Positions 16,964 to 26,354 are shown, numbered from the stretch's first letter. The stretch is DNA of 64,000 bases from Tolypothrix sp. FACHB-123 (GCF_014697075.1 NZ_JACJRE010000011.1:62001-126000); one strand, 5' to 3'. Notes: generated from the letters alone by a model not told the origin. Numbers and translations: made by a program.

Positions 16964-18061
16964 TTATGCCAATGCTGAAGCCTGTGGTTTTGCAAAAATC
17001 ATGCGTCCTGCTGTAGTTTGCAAAGCACTGGTGACTACAACTCTTAGTTCACCGCCTACATAACTACTACCTTCTTCCACAACTACCATTGTGCCATCAT
17101 CTAAGTAGCCAATTCCTTGGCTTGGTTCTTTCCCTTCCTTGAGAATTTTCAAGTCTAGGTTATCACCAGGTAAATAGGTGGGACGGACAGCGTTAACTAA
17201 ATCGTTGACATTCAATACTGGGACTTTCTGCACGCTAGCGACTTTTGATAAATTGTAGTCGTTAGTTAGCAGTGTGGCATTGATTTCTTGGGCAAATCGC
17301 ACCAGCTTGGCATCTACTGTGGGAATATCTTCGTAATCTGCTGGGTTAATCAGAATGCGATCGGGATAAGCTTCTTTAATGCGGTTGAGAATTTCTAGTC
17401 CTCGTCTTCCCCGTACCCGCTTTTGGTCTTTGCTAGCATCGGCTACTTGTTGCAGTTCTTGCAAAACAAACTGTGGGACAATAATTTGTCCTTCCAGAAA
17501 GCCGGTTTCTAAAAGTGCTTCAATCCGACCATCAATAATGCAGCTAGTGTCCAAAACTTTCGTATTGGCAGGTTTGAGAGTTCCTTCCGCTACCATAGTT
17601 TCTACGGTGTTGGGATTAATAAATCGCAACAAACCTCGCCCGTGAGTATCAGCCAAATTCATCCCGGTCACAGACAGAATAATACTGCCGACCACTGCCA
17701 CTAAAGGCTTAATAAAACTAAAATCCGTAGGGATAGGTAACAAAAATAGCGGGGCTAGCATGAGGTTGGCTAACAATAGCCCGATTACCAAACCGATCGC
17801 TCGCGTTAAAATCATTTCCAGAGGCATTTCTCTGACTTGTGCTTCTAAGCGACGATATGTAGTTTGGAAACTCAGCCCCACTGCACCGCCAATAATAGAG
17901 GCAAAAACGGCAACAACTAAGCGTAAAGCTTCGAGATTTGTTACCCGGTCTAGCGAACCATTAGGTAGTAGTTCAATGCTATAGAACCCTATTCCTGCTG
18001 CTGCTAGGATAAATGAGAGAATAATAATTGCATCTAGCATGGTTGTATGGTTTTCCTGCAA
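16964..18061 (-). CDS. PIN/TRAM domain membrane protein (YacL family)
   Basis: A 365-residue protein. About four membrane segments (residues 10-140) precede a PIN-type RNase domain (about 168-290: VLDTSCIIDGRIEALLETGFLEG, an Asp-bearing start motif, then RGRRGLEILNRI and LLTNDYNLSKVA) and a C-terminal TRAM RNA-binding domain (about 300-355: GEGKEPSQGIGYLDDGTMVVVEEG type). The layout matches Bacillus YacL-like proteins, so it is a likely membrane-anchored endoribonuclease of unknown targets. ATG at 18040 (MLDAIIIL) is an equally good, slightly shorter start. The gene is single. Confidence 0.85.
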   Translation of the reverse strand: MQENHTTMLDAIIILSFILAAAGIGFYSIELLPNGSLDRVTNLEALRLVVAVFASIIGGAVGLSFQTTYRRLEAQVREMPLEMILTRAIGLVIGLLLANLMLAPLFLLPIPTDFSFIKPLVAVVGSIILSVTGMNLADTHGRGLLRFINPNTVETMVAEGTLKPANTKVLDTSCIIDGRIEALLETGFLEGQIIVPQFVLQELQQVADASKDQKRVRGRRGLEILNRIKEAYPDRILINPADYEDIPTVDAKLVRFAQEINATLLTNDYNLSKVASVQKVPVLNVNDLVNAVRPTYLPGDNLDLKILKEGKEPSQGIGYLDDGTMVVVEEGSSYVGGELRVVVTSALQTTAGRMIFAKPQASALA

Positions 18062-18291
18062 CTGTATTAACCGACAGAGTGTAAGTAATTTTTATTTCAT
18101 CGGCAAATTAGATTGATAAATGTTTACTTAACTCTAGGGGTTTAAGCAGGCAATATCTGCAAATATTATAACGAAATAGTTTTACCTTCATATTCTTAAT
18201 TGTTTTGTTGTAAAACGATAAAACTTGTAAATAAACTACTAATTTTTATTGTCGGTAATTCTTTGGATGATTAATTTTAATATTTTTGACA

Positions 18292-19476
18292 ATGGATAAA
18301 AAACTTAATTTGTATAGTATTGCCAGTTCTGCTTACGTGCATATTCCTTTTTGCAGACGCAGGTGCTTTTATTGTGATTTTCCGATATTTGTTGTGGGCG
18401 ATCGCGCGCGTGGGGAAACATCGGGTACTATCTCTCAATATGTGGAACTGCTAATTCAAGAAATCAGCATCACCCAGTCGTTTGGTCAACCTTTAAAGAC
18501 AATTTTCTTTGGTGGTGGTACTCCTTCCTTATTGGCGGTAGACCAGTTACAGCAAATATTAGCAGCACTTGAAAGGCGTTTTGGGATTTTACCAGGGGCG
18601 GAGATTTCAATGGAAATCGATCCTGGGACGTTTGATTTAGCACATATAGCTGGTTATCGCAGTTTGGGGGTAAATCGAGTCAGTTTAGGCGTACAGGCGT
18701 TTCAAGCAGAGTTACTCAAAGTAGCAGGGCGATCGCATACAATTGCAGATATTTTTGCAGCTGTAGAGTTAGTCCGCAAAGTCGAGATACCCGAATTGAG
18801 TTTAGACTTAATCTCTGGGTTACCGCATCAGTCTTTAGGAGATTGGCAAGATTCATTAACAAAAGTAGTGGCGATCGCGCCTACCCACATCTCAATTTAT
18901 GACCTTACCATTGAGCCTGGTACAGCTTTTGGGCGTTACTACCAACCCGGTGCGAGTCCCTTACCCACAGATGAAACCACAGTCCAAATGTACCAAATGG
19001 CACAGCAAGCTTTAACATCTGCTGGTTACGAACATTACGAAATCTCTAACTACGCTCAACCAGGTCATCAATGCCAACATAATCGAGTTTATTGGGAAAA
19101 CCGTCCTTATTATGGTTTTGGTATGGGTGCGGCTAGCTACATTGACGGAAAACGCTTCACTCGTCCCCGGAAGACTAAAGAATATTACCAATGGGTAGAA
19201 GCAGGTTGCGTAGTCGATTGTGAAGTCACAGCAACTAATGAAGTTTTATTGGAAACTTTTATGTTGGGACTACGTCTAGCAGAAGGGATGAGTTTAGCAG
19301 CCTTAGCCGTGGAATTTGGAACCGAGAAAGTAGAACAGATATATCAATTTTTACAACCCTATTTTGATAAAGGTTGGGTAGAAATTGTTAATGGCAGATT
19401 GCGTTTAACCGATCCTCAAGGCTTTTTATTTTCTAACGTAGTTTTAGCAGAATTATTTGCCGAATTTGGTGAATGA
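18292..19476 (+). CDS. hemW: Radical SAM heme chaperone HemW
   Basis: A 394-residue protein of the HemN/HemW family. The [4Fe-4S]-binding motif is Cys21-x3-Cys25-x2-Cys28 followed by Asp-Phe (FCRRRCFYCDF). The Phe at that place, where true HemN has Cys, marks HemW, which transfers heme rather than oxidising coproporphyrinogen III. Also visible are IFFGGGTPSLL, EIDPGTF and GVNRVSLGVQAF of the radical-SAM barrel, and a C-terminal HemN-type domain. I chose ATG 18292; a TTG two codons upstream is possible. Older annotation often calls this coproporphyrinogen III oxidase. Confidence 0.9.
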   Translation: MDKKLNLYSIASSAYVHIPFCRRRCFYCDFPIFVVGDRARGETSGTISQYVELLIQEISITQSFGQPLKTIFFGGGTPSLLAVDQLQQILAALERRFGILPGAEISMEIDPGTFDLAHIAGYRSLGVNRVSLGVQAFQAELLKVAGRSHTIADIFAAVELVRKVEIPELSLDLISGLPHQSLGDWQDSLTKVVAIAPTHISIYDLTIEPGTAFGRYYQPGASPLPTDETTVQMYQMAQQALTSAGYEHYEISNYAQPGHQCQHNRVYWENRPYYGFGMGAASYIDGKRFTRPRKTKEYYQWVEAGCVVDCEVTATNEVLLETFMLGLRLAEGMSLAALAVEFGTEKVEQIYQFLQPYFDKGWVEIVNGRLRLTDPQGFLFSNVVLAELFAEFGE

Positions 19477-19616
19477 ACAGCGAAGCTCATGAGCAAAATA
19501 AACCTATTAATCGCTGCAATTACATAGGTAAATATCATAGTTAAAAAGCTCATGAACATAGTTCATATTTAGCTTTTTCTCAGTTCAATATATTGTTTTT
19601 TAATCGACATATTCAG

Positions 19617-19650
19617 CCGTTGAATGATTATATTCAATGGCTCTTTTTAA
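19617..19650 (+). terminator. Terminator after hemW
   Basis: Hairpin CCGTTGAAT / ATTCAATGG followed by CTCTTTTTAA. It lies in the 343-bp gap 19477-19819, which also has a GAACATAGTTCAT palindrome and an AT-rich promoter region for the permease. Confidence 0.65.
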
Positions 19651-19819
19651 TTGCTGATAAGCTGCACTGCGATCGCTATTTTTTTGACATTTTCATGAGA
19701 ATTTACTCATATTTCCTTAATTATATTATCATCAATTACTGTTTAAAATTAATTTAAGGTAAAGTTAATAAAAAGTTCGCAATCGCTTTTTTTACTAGGA
19801 TGCAAACCAAGTAAAAAAA

Positions 19820-21313
19820 ATGAACCAAATAGAGCATAAAAAAGCAATGAAAATAGATGGCAATGAGCTTAATGGCACCACAATTAAACAACAATTAGCT
19901 AAATTTTTACAATATTTTCGCCGCGCAAATCCTGGGCACAAGAAATCACTAATGGCACTGTTTTTAACATCTATATCTAGTGTTATAGTATTTTTTCCTG
20001 ATGACTTATCTATCAAAGGACGGGTGACTGTATTTGTATTTCTGCTGACTGTAATTTTGTGGTCAACAACTTCAATTAATGCTGGTTACATCGCCCTATT
20101 TTCAGTACTTTCACTGCTGTTAACTGGATGTATTTCCCAAGAACAATTTTTTGCATCTTTGGGTTCAGACGTTATCTGGTTAATGATAGGTGCATTTATT
20201 TTGGGAAGCGCAGTTAAGCAAACTGGTTTAGCCACCAGACTAACTCAAGCAGTCGCAGCTAAAGCCCACAATATTAGTAGTTTATTTTGGTTGCTAACTA
20301 CAGTCTTAATTCCCCTATCTTTTTTGATTCCCTCTACCTCTGGACGTGCTGCTGTCACCCATCCAATTTTTCGCAGCATCGCCAATACCATAGAGGATAG
20401 ACGTACCCGTCGCGCTCTAGCATTGTTGATGCCTTCGATTATCTTAGTATCTACAATTGCTTCCTTAACTGGTGCCGGTTCTCATTTAGTGGCTAAAGAT
20501 TTATTAGCAGAAATTTCTGGAAAAGATATATCTTTTAGCCAGTGGTTAATTTACGGCTTACCCTTTGGAATTGTCGCCAGTTATGCGTCTTGTTGGGTAA
20601 TCATGGGCTTATTTCTCGACAAAAAACGCTGTCAACAAAAGTTAAATGTTGAATGTTTACAACCAACACCTCTATCTCTACCCGAACGCAAAACATTATT
20701 CATTGTTTTATTCATGTTGCTGCTGTGGATTACCGAACAATGGCATGGTTTAGAAATTGCTACCGTCACCATCATCGGAGCCATGATTCTTACTGCACCT
20801 AATCTTGGTGTCATTAAGTGGAAAGATGCAGTCAAAGATGTTTCTTGGAATCTGATTATTTTTGTCGGTGCAACCTTGGTTTTAGGACGTGCATTAATTA
20901 GTTCTGGTGCATCGGAATGGATTATTGAGCATGTCTTTCGCTTCAGTGAAATCAACAACGCCAATTCTCAGTTTCTCATTCTGCTACTGCTCACGATCAT
21001 TAGTCTAACTTCTCACATTTATATGACTTCCCATACAGCCAGAGCCGCAGCTTTAGTTCCTCCCCTGCTGTACCTCGCTAGCAGTCTCGATATCAATCCC
21101 GTTGCTGTCTTATTTCTTAGCACCTTAGGAATGGACTATTGTCTCACCTTCCCTGTCAGTTCCAAAGCGCTGATGGTTTATCAAGACGCAGACACAGATG
21201 GTTTTAAACCAACAGATTTACTCCGGCTAAGTTCAGTGATGATTGTCATTCACCTCGCTTTAGTTCTCTTATTTTATTACACCTGGTGGCGTTGGGTAGG
21301 TTTATCCTTCTAA
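19820..21313 (+). CDS. DASS/SLC13-family anion permease
   Basis: A 497-residue, roughly 11-segment membrane transporter of the divalent anion:sodium symporter superfamily. Characteristic features are the paired SNT-like loops (PSTSGRAAVTHP and SLTSHIYMTSHTARAAALVP) forming the substrate/cation sites and the hydrophobic repeats around them. The N-terminal 40 residues are cytoplasmic and charged. Family members carry dicarboxylates, sulfate or other small organic anions. Here the glycerate kinase gene starts 95 bp downstream on the same strand, so glycerate or a related C3 acid is a reasonable guessed substrate. That is inference from context only. The RBS is weak. Confidence 0.82.
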   Translation: MNQIEHKKAMKIDGNELNGTTIKQQLAKFLQYFRRANPGHKKSLMALFLTSISSVIVFFPDDLSIKGRVTVFVFLLTVILWSTTSINAGYIALFSVLSLLLTGCISQEQFFASLGSDVIWLMIGAFILGSAVKQTGLATRLTQAVAAKAHNISSLFWLLTTVLIPLSFLIPSTSGRAAVTHPIFRSIANTIEDRRTRRALALLMPSIILVSTIASLTGAGSHLVAKDLLAEISGKDISFSQWLIYGLPFGIVASYASCWVIMGLFLDKKRCQQKLNVECLQPTPLSLPERKTLFIVLFMLLLWITEQWHGLEIATVTIIGAMILTAPNLGVIKWKDAVKDVSWNLIIFVGATLVLGRALISSGASEWIIEHVFRFSEINNANSQFLILLLLTIISLTSHIYMTSHTARAAALVPPLLYLASSLDINPVAVLFLSTLGMDYCLTFPVSSKALMVYQDADTDGFKPTDLLRLSSVMIVIHLALVLLFYYTWWRWVGLSF

Positions 21314-21407
21314 GTCAACAATTGTGGAATTTTCAATTATGAATTGCTGACTCCCTACTCCCGATTTAATAACAAAAAAAGCGGCTGGATTGCCGCAGGA
21401 AATTATA

Positions 21408-22655
21408 ATGACACTAAACATTCTCATCGCTCCTTCTGGATTTAAAGAAAGTCTTGATGCAGAACAAGTAGCTGATTGCATAGCTACAGGTATCGCTAGA
21501 GTTTTACCCGATGTGAATATTTACAAAGCACCCCTAGTAGATGGCGGTGAAGGCTTTACCAAAACCTTAGTAGCTGCTACAGGCGGGACATTACATCATC
21601 TACAAGTAACTGGCCCTGTGGGACAACAAGTACCATCTCACTTTGGCTTTTTGGGTGGAACCACGAAAAAAACTGCTGTCTTAGAAATGGCTGCTGCGGC
21701 TGGGTTGCGCCTTGTACCCGCCGATATGCGTAATCCTATGATGACAACTACCTACGGTGTAGGGGAGTTAATCAAAGCAGCCTTAGATGCTGGTGCAGAA
21801 CGCATTTTAGTTGGTTGCGGTGATTCTGGGACTAATGATGGTGGTGCGGGAATGGCTCAAGCCTTGGGTGTCAAGCTATTGGATGAAAATGGCGAGGAGT
21901 TAGGTTTGGGTTGTGGAGAATTAATTAAACTCAAACACATTGATTTTTCTGAGCGCGATTCGCGTTTAAATCAAGTCCAAATAGATGTGGCTTGTAACTG
22001 GCATAATGTCCTTTGTGGTGACAAGGGTGTAGCCAGAGTTTTCGGCCCGCAAAAAGGCGCATCTCCAGCCACAGTAGAAGCAATGGCTTCAGCACTAGAA
22101 CATTACGCCGCAGTCATCAAAACAGATTTAAATATGGACGTGCGACTCATCTCAGGTGGTGGTGCTTCCGGTGGTTTAGGTGCAGGTTTACATGCTTTAA
22201 TTGGCGCTAAATTACACTCACGCTATGATATCGTCATGCAGTATTTGGAATTAGATAATCTGATTCCCAACGCTGATTTAGTGATTACAGCAGAAGGCTG
22301 CATTGATTTTCAGACCCCACGCGGTAAAATTCCTGCTGAAGTAGCCAAGCGTGCCAAGCGTTATAATTTACCTGTAATTGCCCTAGTGGGAACTATTGGT
22401 GAAGGTGCAGAAATTAATTTCCAACAAGGAATTGATTATTTTAATAGTATTTTGACTCATCCTTGTCAATTGAGTGAAGCTCTTTCTCAAACTGCAACCT
22501 TGTTAACAAATGCTGCTGAACAGGTAGGACGGTTGCTATTAGTTGGTCGGCAAATTAGCAGTTTTAAAAATCCAAAATTCAATATGCCATACCAAAAACC
22601 AGCAACAAAATTCAAAACTAGAGCTAGTTACCTGGCTAGTTGCAATAATCTGTAA
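21408..22655 (+). CDS. Glycerate kinase (GarK/GlxK type)
   Basis: A 415-residue protein of the class II bacterial glycerate kinase fold. It has an N-terminal NILIAPSGFKESLDAEQVA, PLVDGGEGF, TYGVGELI and GCGDSGTNDGGAGMAQALG, all diagnostic of GarK/GlxK, which phosphorylates D-glycerate (usually to 2-phosphoglycerate). I chose ATG 21408 because AGGAAA sits 7 nt before it; the open frame also has an upstream TTG. The last 35 or so residues (KNPKFNMPYQKPATKFKTRA) are a basic extension beyond the usual end. Plant-type GLYK is unrelated, so this enzyme may feed external or photorespiratory glycerate into glycolysis. It is probably co-transcribed with the permease. Confidence 0.85.
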   Translation: MTLNILIAPSGFKESLDAEQVADCIATGIARVLPDVNIYKAPLVDGGEGFTKTLVAATGGTLHHLQVTGPVGQQVPSHFGFLGGTTKKTAVLEMAAAAGLRLVPADMRNPMMTTTYGVGELIKAALDAGAERILVGCGDSGTNDGGAGMAQALGVKLLDENGEELGLGCGELIKLKHIDFSERDSRLNQVQIDVACNWHNVLCGDKGVARVFGPQKGASPATVEAMASALEHYAAVIKTDLNMDVRLISGGGASGGLGAGLHALIGAKLHSRYDIVMQYLELDNLIPNADLVITAEGCIDFQTPRGKIPAEVAKRAKRYNLPVIALVGTIGEGAEINFQQGIDYFNSILTHPCQLSEALSQTATLLTNAAEQVGRLLLVGRQISSFKNPKFNMPYQKPATKFKTRASYLASCNNL

Positions 22656-22717
22656 TTAGAAGTTTTAGCAAGTTTTATTTTACTTTGAATATACCTGCTT
22701 CCAAGTAATCCATATAG

Positions 22718-22744
22718 GTAGGGGCACAATAATATTGTGCCCTT
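22718..22744. repeat. AGGGGCACAAT palindrome, copy 1
   Basis: A short perfect-type palindrome AGGGGCACAATAAT/ATTGTGCCCTT in the gap between glycerate kinase and the aldolase. A sister copy with TAGGGCACAACAATG/TTGTGCCCCTA lies at 59644-59670. It is a dispersed repeat, not a terminator by position. Confidence 0.6.
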
Positions 22745-22830
22745 ATAATAATATCTAATCGAATCACAAAATTTTCATTGGCTGTAAACACTAACAGCTA
22801 ACAAATGACAAGACCAGCACAGTTAAAATT

Positions 22831-23871
22831 ATGCATAACCAACCAGAACAATTTGCTAGTGATAATAACTCGGGAATTTGTCCAGAAGCTTTAGAATACA
22901 TGCTGCAAGCCAATCAAGGGAGCGCTCCTGCTTATGGTAACGATGTATGGACGCAAAAAGCTACGGATTATTTTCGCGAACTTTTTGAAATAGATTGCGA
23001 AGTATTTTTTGTTTTTAATGGTACAGCTGCAAATTCCCTCTCTTTAGCTGCACTTTGTCAGTCATACCACAGCGTTATCTGTCATGAAACATCCCATATA
23101 GAAACAGATGAATGTGGCGCACCAGAGTTTGCTTCTAACGGTTCTAAGTTACTATTAGCTAAAGGTGAAAATGGCAAATTAACGCCAGAAGCGATAGCGG
23201 CGTTAGTTACCAAACGTACTGATATTCATTATCCCAAACCCAAAGTAATTAGTATTACTCAAGCAACTGAATTAGGTACTTTGTATACAAAAGAAGAACT
23301 TTTAAGTATTAAAGAAACTGCCCGTAAATATAACTTAAAGATTCACATGGATGGCGCGCGTTTTGCCAATGCAGTCGCTGCTATGAATCAAAGTCCTGCT
23401 GATATTACTTGGAAAAGTGGTGTCGATGTGCTGTGTTTTTGTGGCACAAAAAATGGTATGGCTTTAGGCGAAGCGATTATTTTTTTTAACAAAGCTTTGG
23501 CAGAAGATTTTGATTATCGGAGCAAACAAGCAGGGCAATTAGCTTCCAAAATGCGGTTTATTTCTGCGCCTTGGTTGGGATTATTAGAAACTGGGGCATG
23601 GCTAAAAAATGCTCGCCATGCAAATCAATGTGCTGCCTATTTAGAAGAAAAATTATTAAATATAGATGGCGTTGAGATGATGTTTCCCAGAGAAGCTAAT
23701 GCTGTTTTTGCGAAATTACCAGAACAGGTAATTCAAATTTTAAAAGATAAGGGTTGGCAGTTTTATACATTTATTGGTGTCGGAGGAGTCCGTTTTATGT
23801 GTTCTTGGAATACTACATTAGCGAGAATTGATGAATTAGTGAATGATATTAATTTGGCGTTGAGCAAATAG
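22831..23871 (+). CDS. Low-specificity L-threonine aldolase-like PLP enzyme
   Basis: A 346-residue fold-type I PLP enzyme of the beta-eliminating lyase/threonine aldolase family. Visible motifs are FASDNNSGICPEAL, APAYGNDVWT, FVFNGTAANSLSL, HMDGARFANAVA (PLP ring Asp) and FCGTKNGMALGEA, where Lys207 should form the internal aldimine. It would cleave threonine or allo-threonine to glycine and acetaldehyde in the cytoplasm. The gene is about 175 bp downstream of glycerate kinase on the same strand; the glycine/glycerate theme is suggestive but a separate promoter is likely. The atypical CGTKNG motif is found in the subgroup that includes some phenylserine and beta-hydroxy-amino-acid aldolases. 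Confidence 0.85.
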   Translation: MHNQPEQFASDNNSGICPEALEYMLQANQGSAPAYGNDVWTQKATDYFRELFEIDCEVFFVFNGTAANSLSLAALCQSYHSVICHETSHIETDECGAPEFASNGSKLLLAKGENGKLTPEAIAALVTKRTDIHYPKPKVISITQATELGTLYTKEELLSIKETARKYNLKIHMDGARFANAVAAMNQSPADITWKSGVDVLCFCGTKNGMALGEAIIFFNKALAEDFDYRSKQAGQLASKMRFISAPWLGLLETGAWLKNARHANQCAAYLEEKLLNIDGVEMMFPREANAVFAKLPEQVIQILKDKGWQFYTFIGVGGVRFMCSWNTTLARIDELVNDINLALSK

Positions 23872-24122
23872 GTTTATTAATTTATGATTATTGGTCTTAC
23901 TTATCTGGCTTTTTTTGGTGTCATGGACGAGGTGATCATAATAATTGTCTGACTTCGGTAGGATAACTATGGTAGGTATCGAAAAATTATCATGAAGGTT
24001 GACTGTAGGGAAGAAATTATATTTGCTAGCTAGAGTGAAGCTTTCCTATGCCAAAATGAAAGTAACTAATACCTTAAGGTGAGCGATCGCTCTGAAAGCT
24101 AGATAAAGGATTGACCTGAGCA

Positions 24123-24728
24123 ATGGCAGACGAAACCAATCAAAATCAAGCGGGAGAGGTAGCTCCCACCACCGATGAACCAGTAGCGACAAGCCTCCCT
24201 ACTGCCAACACGCCAGATCCCAAAGCAGCAAACCCAGAAACTAACCCTAATGCTGCTAAAACCACCACTGCACCCAAGCGCGAGAAACCCGCCGCTAAAG
24301 CAGATGGAGAAGAAAAACCCGCTGCTAAAGCCGCTGCTAAAAAAGAAAAAGCCCCAACAGTGGAAGATAAGCCGTTTGTAGAGTTCATCCAGCAAGAATA
24401 CTTACCTGCTGTGCAAAAGGCGATTACACAGCAAGGTGTCTCAGATTTACAGCTATCTTTTGCGAAACAAAAAGTACCCATCACTGGCTTTGAATCCGCA
24501 GAAGAATGCTGGCAATTGGTAGGTAGTTGGCAAAATGGTTTTCGCCAATTTAACCTTTATTTTCCTGATGAAGATATTCAAGGGAAAAAAGGATTTTCTT
24601 GTAATGAAGGCAAGAAACCTAGCACTCTTGAATCCTTCTTAATTGATGAACGGAAAATCACTCTTGACTTGTTGGTATTTGGTTTAGTACAACGCTTAAA
24701 TGGTCAAAAATGGCTAGGTAGAAATTAG
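24123..24728 (+). CDS. DUF2996 domain protein
   Basis: A 201-residue protein. Residues 1-85 are low-complexity Ala/Pro/Lys-rich and disordered (KPAAKAAAKKEKAP). The C-terminal 115 residues (PFVEFIQQEYLPAVQKAITQQGVSDLQL ... FESAEECWQLVGSW ... LDLLVFGLVQRLNGQKWL) match the DUF2996 family as I recall it, found in cyanobacteria and plant plastids with no established biochemistry. The conserved core is about the usual size; the tail length varies. A HIP1 site lies about 40 bp upstream. It is a single gene ahead of a short-repeat tract. Confidence 0.75.
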   Translation: MADETNQNQAGEVAPTTDEPVATSLPTANTPDPKAANPETNPNAAKTTTAPKREKPAAKADGEEKPAAKAAAKKEKAPTVEDKPFVEFIQQEYLPAVQKAITQQGVSDLQLSFAKQKVPITGFESAEECWQLVGSWQNGFRQFNLYFPDEDIQGKKGFSCNEGKKPSTLESFLIDERKITLDLLVFGLVQRLNGQKWLGRN

Positions 24729-24735
24729 TCATTTA

Positions 24736-24830
24736 TTGGGCATTGGGCGTTGGGCATTGGGCATTGGGCATTGGGCATTGGTCAATGGTCATTTAGTATT
24801 TAGACAACTGACAACTGACAACTGACAACT
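24736..24830. repeat. Heptameric short tandem repeats
   Basis: TTGGGCA repeated about six times (24736-24781), then four exact copies of the 7-mer GACAACT (24803-24830). These are classic short tandemly repeated sequences of heterocystous cyanobacteria, here filling the gap between two convergent genes. Confidence 0.85.
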
Positions 24831-24834
24831 AAAT

Positions 24835-25785
24835 TTAAAGCTCATGAAAATGATAGGTAACGGCTCCAGTGATGGGGTCGTTATCTATTCTGACGTACCC
24901 TGATTTAAACATTTCCTTGAGGCTCTTTTCTACTTCCGCAAAGCTGACTCCTGTTGCTTTCACACCTTGGGTAACAGTGAGAGTACCTCCATTTTTTTCT
25001 GCGGCTTCGATGAGTTTCACCATGAGTTGGTTAGCAGTAGGACGATAAGTTGATGTTGAAACTACTGGCTGGTTTAGCGGTACGCCATAGGGAGATACTC
25101 CGGCTTTGAGTCTGAGTTTCTGTTCGTATTCGTCTACCATCCGCGGAATGAGAAACAAATCCACGAACTGTCCCACACCACATAAACCACCGCTAAATAA
25201 CCACAAAAAACCGGTTAAGATTTTGCCATTGTATAAACGGTGCAGTCCTCCGATGCCTAAAAAACCTACTGCACATAATAGGTAAGAAGTAATTAGAGGA
25301 TTATTGTTACTACGATTAATTTCGTTTCTGAAGATTTCAGCTAAATTATTTAACTGAAATGTATTGGTCTGGCTATAGCTGCGAGGGTTATTTTTGGGTA
25401 AAGACGCTGCATAGGGATTAGCAATTTGTTTTTGCACAAATTTGCCATAGTCTTCTACATCGGCGCGCGTTCCTTGGAAGGGATTACCGTGATTAACCTC
25501 CTGACACAACCTGTTAGCATTGTTGATCCGAAACCGCGCCTCGTAGCTGAGATTGCCATACTTTTGCATCAAATCGATTAATTCTTGCCAGTTTAGCGCT
25601 TGTCGGTCTTGCAGTTTGCTATAAGTTTCCGCCTCAATTGCAGAATTTGCTGCTAGCCATTGCCGAAAATAGTCTGCCAAAGCACCGTGAAAACTAACCA
25701 AAGCATAACCCAGTAATTCCGGGTCGTTGCCAGCTTTTTGGAGTCGCTCCCAGCCTATGCGCAGCTTATCCGAATAATTACTCAT
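24835..25785 (-). CDS. TM2 domain-containing protein
   Basis: A 316-residue protein. A soluble helical N-terminus (1-150) is followed by a TM2 domain at about 165-210: GFLGIGGLHRLYNGKILTG, then FLWLFSGGLCGVGQFVDLF, two membrane helices with the DRF-like turn. A cytoplasmic C-terminal region (about 245-316) resembles a small winged-helix-like segment (GTLTVTQGVKATGVSFAEVEKSLKEMFKSGYVRID). TM2 proteins have no fixed role in bacteria. The rightward neighbour converges on it through the repeats; the upstream side is a 569-bp gap. Confidence 0.8.
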   Translation of the reverse strand: MSNYSDKLRIGWERLQKAGNDPELLGYALVSFHGALADYFRQWLAANSAIEAETYSKLQDRQALNWQELIDLMQKYGNLSYEARFRINNANRLCQEVNHGNPFQGTRADVEDYGKFVQKQIANPYAASLPKNNPRSYSQTNTFQLNNLAEIFRNEINRSNNNPLITSYLLCAVGFLGIGGLHRLYNGKILTGFLWLFSGGLCGVGQFVDLFLIPRMVDEYEQKLRLKAGVSPYGVPLNQPVVSTSTYRPTANQLMVKLIEAAEKNGGTLTVTQGVKATGVSFAEVEKSLKEMFKSGYVRIDNDPITGAVTYHFHEL

Positions 25786-26073
25786 TTATAATTTTTTACT
25801 ATGGTTGTCCTACAAAAATTTTACTGTTTCGCTCAGGTGGATTTGTGCCATTGCACTAGGGGGTCGGATCGTGTCTTTACCTATGACATAGACTAGCGAT
25901 CGCCAATTCTGGGTTCCGGTAAGATTGAAGTATTGTTGCAACTCTTAACGTTTCTTCTACCTGTTTTGATCCAGCAGCTTGGTAGACTGAATTTTATACG
26001 AATGGTTTATCGAAAAATTGCGTCAAAACCCCGTCCTAAAAGGATGAGTTTGATGTGGTACATTTTGGATTAA

Positions 26074-26270
26074 GAATACCGCAGGGCTTGCGGGAAGGTA
26101 AAACCTAAAGTCTGTGGAGCGAACATAAGACCGAAAAACGCTTCGAGCGTTGAGGCAGTTGCGAAATACCCGTAAGGCTTGCCTTGAGCGTAGTCGAAAG
26201 GGAAAGAAGCAGAAACCTAAGTCGTGAGTCTTAGGAATCACCGTTGCTTAAGCCACGGTGAGGATGTCAA
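26074..26270 (+). mobile_element. Decayed 3' end of an IS200/IS605-family tnpB with its right terminus
   Basis: The plus strand encodes a TnpB-type C-terminus: EYRRACGKVKPKVCGANIRP, then KNASSVEAVA. A one-base frameshift near 26162 is followed by NTRKACLERSRKGKKQKPKS and TGA at 26225. Immediately after come the hairpin CACCGT/ACGGTG (26239-26260) and AGGATGTCAA (26261-26270), the usual right end of these elements in cyanobacteria. The RuvC-containing body of TnpB and the left end are missing. This region would correspond to the omega-RNA (reRNA) scaffold of an intact element. It fills the second half of the 569-bp gap 25786-26354; the first half shows a HIP1-like site and no gene. Confidence 0.72.
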
Positions 26271-26354
26271 TGTCATCTAGTTGCGCCTTAAGAAAGCCAA
26301 ATCCTTGGCTTTCTGGTGTACTCAAGATAATAAAGACAAAAGAGAAATTAAGAC

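Noticed and set aside
18286-19476. HemW called as oxygen-independent coproporphyrinogen III oxidase (HemN)
   Set aside because: The fourth position after CxxxCxxC-x is Phe rather than the Cys of true HemN, so HemW is the better name.
26023-26241. 72-codon leftward frame in the IS200/IS605 remnant
   Set aside because: The opposite strand clearly encodes the TnpB C-terminus, so this frame is its shadow.
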